Shown here: piece after piece, positions 61,677-64,000 of the stretch
Numbering within the stretch: position 1 is the first letter of the stretch
Layout of the letters: each line of letters opens with the position of its first letter
Source of the DNA: Crossiella cryophila
GTDB taxonomy: Bacteria; Actinomycetota; Actinomycetes; Mycobacteriales; Pseudonocardiaceae
NCBI RefSeq assembly: GCF_014204915.1
Contig: NZ_JACHMH010000001.1
Coordinates: 1,364,001 to 1,428,000 of the forward strand
DNA length: 64,000 nucleotides
Direction: 5' to 3'
Made by a program: the position numbers and the translations under genes
The notes under the pieces: generated by a model
Seen by the model: the letters and a program-made list of their open reading frames with translations, nothing else
Told to the model about the DNA's origin: nothing
Database searches by the model: none

Positions 61677-62582
61677 TCAGGCGACCCACCCGGCGCGGTG
61701 GGTGATCTCGTCGAGCACCCGTTGCAGGTGCAGTCCGCGGCGCACATCGCAGGGATGCTCGGTGCGGCCGCAGTCGATCAGCGCCAGGAACTCGTCCAGC
61801 AACGCGGTGAAGCAGTCCTGCGCGCTGAACTCGCCGCTGCCCAGCGCCCGGTGCCCGTGCTGCCCGTACACCGCGATGTCCACCACGCTGGGCTGGATCG
61901 GCAACCGCAGGGACAGGGTGAGCGTGCTGCTGGCCCCGCCCTCGTGGCCGAGCACCAGGTGGCACAGGTCGTCCGGGCCGCGATGCGCGGCGATGACCTG
62001 TTCGACCGGGCCGAGTGCGGCGTCGAGCAGGTCGATGGCGTGCGGACCGATGTCCAGCACCGCGCCGTCGGTCTGCCGCCACGGCGAGGCCGAGTACGGG
62101 CCGCCGAGCACCGCGCCGGTCAGCCAGCGCACCGAACCGCCGGTCCAGCCGCCCAGTTTGTGCAGCCCGGCCAGCCAGTCGCGGACCTCGGGGGAGTAGC
62201 GCCGGGTGAGCAGCAGCAGCGAGGCCAGTCCGCGTTCGGTCACCTCCTCGACCAGCCGCTGGGCCTGTTCCACATTGGCGGCCAACGGCTTCTCCAGCAC
62301 CAGGTGCTTGCCTGCCCTGGCCGCCTGGAGCGCGAGATCGCCCTGGATCGCCGGTGGCACCGCGAACGCGACCGCGTCCACAGTGGACAGGAGTTCGTCG
62401 AAGGAGTCCGCGGTCAGCGCGCCGTGCGGCTCGGCGAGGTCCTTGGCCGCGTCCCGCCGCCGGGCCCACACCGCGGCCAGCCGGGTGCCGGGGTGATCCG
62501 CGATGCCGGGGGCGTGCACCGCCCTGGCCCATGGACCCGCACCGACCAAGCCGATCTTGAGCTGTTCGTCCACGGGGAACAT
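61677..62582 (-). CDS. Gfo/Idh/MocA-family oxidoreductase
   Basis: A 301-residue NAD(P)-dependent sugar/polyol oxidoreductase. The Rossmann LKIGLVGAGPWARAVHAPGI, the catalytic-lysine motif KHLVLEKPLAANVEQAQRLV and the DIGPHAIDLLDAALG block (His in the second motif) are intact. It sits just upstream of the TPR-like gene on the same strand and may be co-transcribed. A GTCCACAGTGGAC palindrome is internal (62376-62388). An alternative start GTG at 62573 has a weak AGGA. Confidence 0.82.
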   Translation of the reverse strand: MFPVDEQLKIGLVGAGPWARAVHAPGIADHPGTRLAAVWARRRDAAKDLAEPHGALTADSFDELLSTVDAVAFAVPPAIQGDLALQAARAGKHLVLEKPLAANVEQAQRLVEEVTERGLASLLLLTRRYSPEVRDWLAGLHKLGGWTGGSVRWLTGAVLGGPYSASPWRQTDGAVLDIGPHAIDLLDAALGPVEQVIAAHRGPDDLCHLVLGHEGGASSTLTLSLRLPIQPSVVDIAVYGQHGHRALGSGEFSAQDCFTALLDEFLALIDCGRTEHPCDVRRGLHLQRVLDEITHRAGWVA

Positions 62583-62593
62583 CCTGCCGGGTT

Positions 62594-63058
62594 TCAACGT
62601 GCGTCGCGGAACACCCGCACCGGAACTTCTATCCGGCCACCACCGGCGAAGTCCAGCCGCACGGTCTCCGGGCTCCAGCGCACGGTCAGCCCGTTGTCGG
62701 TACGCCAGCCCGTGGGCACCTGGAGCACGTGCCCACGCGAGACCTCGCCGCCGTCGTGGCGGCCCAGCCACACCTCGAAGGAGTTGCCGCTGGACATCAT
62801 GGTGCCGACGCGTTTCACCGCCAGCGCGTAGCCCTGGTAGTCCCCTGCGGTGGCCACCGCGGTCGGCGGGGACTGCACCTGCACCGTGCTGCGCACCGGC
62901 AGCAGCAGCGCGACGGTGATCGCCACGGTCAGCACGGTGCCCAGCACCGCACCCGCCAGCACCAGGCTCAGCTTCAGCAGACAGCCCGCGAACCGCGGCC
63001 GCGGCAGGCTGACGTCCGGCTGCTGGGATGGGACGTTCGGCACACTCACGCCGCACAT
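62594..63058 (-). CDS. Membrane protein of unknown function
   Basis: A 154-residue protein with a Pro-rich cytoplasmic N-terminus, one strong membrane segment (about 24-53, LKLSLVLAGAVLGTVLTVAI) and an outer domain (VQVQSPPTAVATAGDYQGYA...). No family recognised. ATG 63058 is the longest start; GTG 63049 is an alternative. Its end lies 11 bases before the Gfo/Idh gene, so the three - strand genes may form one transcript. Confidence 0.6.
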   Translation of the reverse strand: MCGVSVPNVPSQQPDVSLPRPRFAGCLLKLSLVLAGAVLGTVLTVAITVALLLPVRSTVQVQSPPTAVATAGDYQGYALAVKRVGTMMSSGNSFEVWLGRHDGGEVSRGHVLQVPTGWRTDNGLTVRWSPETVRLDFAGGGRIEVPVRVFRDAR

Positions 63059-63081
63059 CTTCCCGCCCTAGTCTGGATCGC

Positions 63082-63912
63082 ATGCCGCAGCTACCCGAGG
63101 AGATGGTCCTGCCCGAGGGATTCGTGCCTGCGCAGGCCCCGCAGCCGCCTGCCGAGCCCCGGGATTCGGCCACCGTGGCCCTGGTCAGGGACACCGCGAC
63201 CGGACCCGAGGTGTTCCTGCTGCGCCGGGTGACCGGCATGGCCTTCGCCGGCGGCATGACCGTCTTCCCCGGCGGCGGGGTGGACCGGCGGGACGCGGAC
63301 ACCTCGGTCGCCTGGGCCGGACCGACCCCGGCCTGGTGGGCCCAGCGGTTCGGCTGCCAACCGGAGCTGGCCAGGGCACTGGTGTGCGCGGCGGTCCGGG
63401 AGACCTTCGAGGAGGCCGGGGTGCTGCTGGCCGGGCCTGACGCGGACAGCATCGTGGCGGACACCGCGCCGTACGCCGACGCCCGGCAGGACCTGGTGGA
63501 CCGGAAGCTGTCGCTGGCGGAGTTCCTCACCGAGACCGGCCTGGTGCTGCGCGCGGACCTGCTGCGCCCGATGGCCAACTGGGTGACCCCGCCGGAGGAG
63601 CCGCGCCGCTACGACACCCGGTTCTTCCTGGCCGCACTGCCGGCCGGTCAGCGCGCCGACGGCACCACCACCGAGGCCGACCACGCCGCCTGGCAGCGTC
63701 CCGCGGACGCCCTCGCGGACTGGGCGGCCGGGCGCAGCGGCCTGATGCCGCCGACCTGGGTGACCCTGTCCCAGCTCGATCAGCACCGCACGGTGCGCGA
63801 ACTGCTGGCCGTGGACCGCCCGATCACCAAGATCACGCCGAGGGTGGTGCGCCGCAACGGCAACCTGCACGTGGCCCTGCCCGGCGACGCCGACTACCCG
63901 GAGGCATCGTGA
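63082..63912 (+). CDS. NUDIX hydrolase
   Basis: A 276-residue Nudix protein. The box is split by an insertion: GGGVDRRDADTSVAW, then VCAAVRETFEEAGVLLAG (RExxEExG part intact). This resembles the NUDT19/RNU-type subgroup that cleaves CoA derivatives. The ATG is 7 nt after TAGTCT, a leaderless-type box. Its TGA overlaps the GTG of the next gene by 4 bases, so the two are coupled. Confidence 0.88.
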   Translation: MPQLPEEMVLPEGFVPAQAPQPPAEPRDSATVALVRDTATGPEVFLLRRVTGMAFAGGMTVFPGGGVDRRDADTSVAWAGPTPAWWAQRFGCQPELARALVCAAVRETFEEAGVLLAGPDADSIVADTAPYADARQDLVDRKLSLAEFLTETGLVLRADLLRPMANWVTPPEEPRRYDTRFFLAALPAGQRADGTTTEADHAAWQRPADALADWAAGRSGLMPPTWVTLSQLDQHRTVRELLAVDRPITKITPRVVRRNGNLHVALPGDADYPEAS

Positions 63913-64000
63913 CCCACCCGGCCTACGGCACGCTCCGCCAGGTCACCGCCAACGCGGCGGTGCTGCTGGCGGACAACCCGAACATGATGACCCTGGACGG
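63909..64000 (+). CDS. MBL-fold metallo-hydrolase, N-terminus (gene continues beyond the window)
   Basis: Only the first 30 residues are visible: MTHPAYGTLRQVTANAAVLL then ADNPNMMTLDG. This N-terminus equals that of the actinobacterial metallo-beta-lactamase-fold protein (Rv3677c-like) next to RidA/NUDIX genes. The metal site lies outside the window, so the assignment rests on N-terminal match and order. GTG start overlaps the NUDIX stop (GTGA). Confidence 0.7.
   Translation, partial: MTHPAYGTLRQVTANAAVLLADNPNMMTLD

Overview
The window is very GC-rich DNA (about 70% or more by eye) with GTG/ATG starts, short intergenic gaps and an unmistakably actinobacterial gene set: WhiB, tRNA-adenosine-deaminase-associated protein, DUF1707 proteins, CsbD, a TQXA thioester surface protein and a two-subunit-style aspartokinase. 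Gene order recalls, from memory, the mycobacterial chromosome between the ponA2/whiB4 and tyrA/tadA loci. Together with the secreted hydrolases it suggests a Pseudonocardiales-type actinomycete; the genus cannot be fixed from sequence alone. No prophage, insertion sequence, CRISPR array or biosynthetic gene cluster is visible, so this reads as chromosomal backbone with small accessory insertions.

Layout. 1-2.1 kb: the end of an acetoacetyl-CoA synthetase, tRNA-Ser(GCT), tRNA-Arg(ACG) and a cold-shock protein. 2.1-9 kb: secreted and surface proteins (TQXA thioester/sortase protein, Asp-box protein, FN3 protein) with a thiolase. 9-14.3 kb: a methyltransferase coupled to tyrA, an M20 amidohydrolase pair, the tadA module, CsbD and tRNA-Ser(CGA). 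14.4-19.6 kb: secreted nuclease, MazG-like enzyme, tRNA-Ser(GGA), a cyclodeaminase-family protein and SRP RNA. 19.7-24.4 kb: dnaX, ybaB, recR and a P-loop kinase. 24.5-31 kb: a complete Dpp/Opp-type ABC operon with a class II aldolase. 31-39 kb: GH25 muramidase, DedA, leuA with an attenuation leader, epoxide hydrolase, VapBC, nitroreductase and a mannosyltransferase-like membrane protein. 39.1-41.5 kb: lysC-asd. 41.5-50 kb: gluconate-type kinase, SDR/TetR pair, MFS, Fur, an FMN reductase flanked by two DUF1707 paralogues, and an S9 peptidase. 50-54 kb: penicillin-acylase family protein, tRNA-Pro(CGG), phosphoesterase and YqeY. 54-64 kb: ponA2/whiB/ArsA-pair/RidA block, an inserted Gfo/Idh-TPR pair, NUDIX and the start of an MBL-fold gene.

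The most informative signals are regulatory. (1) A 13-codon leader peptide with three consecutive Leu codons and mutually exclusive RNA helices lies upstream of leuA. (2) About seventeen start codons lie 6-8 nt downstream of a TANNNT -10 box, indicating pervasive leaderless initiation. (3) A textbook MerR/SoxR-type promoter with a 19-bp spacer and 9+4+9 inverted repeat precedes an NADPH-dependent FMN reductase gene. (4) Tandem ACCGGAGG-type operators separate a TetR gene from the short-chain dehydrogenase it probably controls. (5) Four exact copies of the palindrome GTCCACWGTGGAC occur; the three in genes all encode Ser-Thr-Val-Asp. Several functional pairs are translationally coupled by 1-4 base overlaps (tyrA/methyltransferase, amidohydrolase/162-aa protein, tadA module, recR/kinase, dppD/dppF, ArsA pair, NUDIX/MBL).
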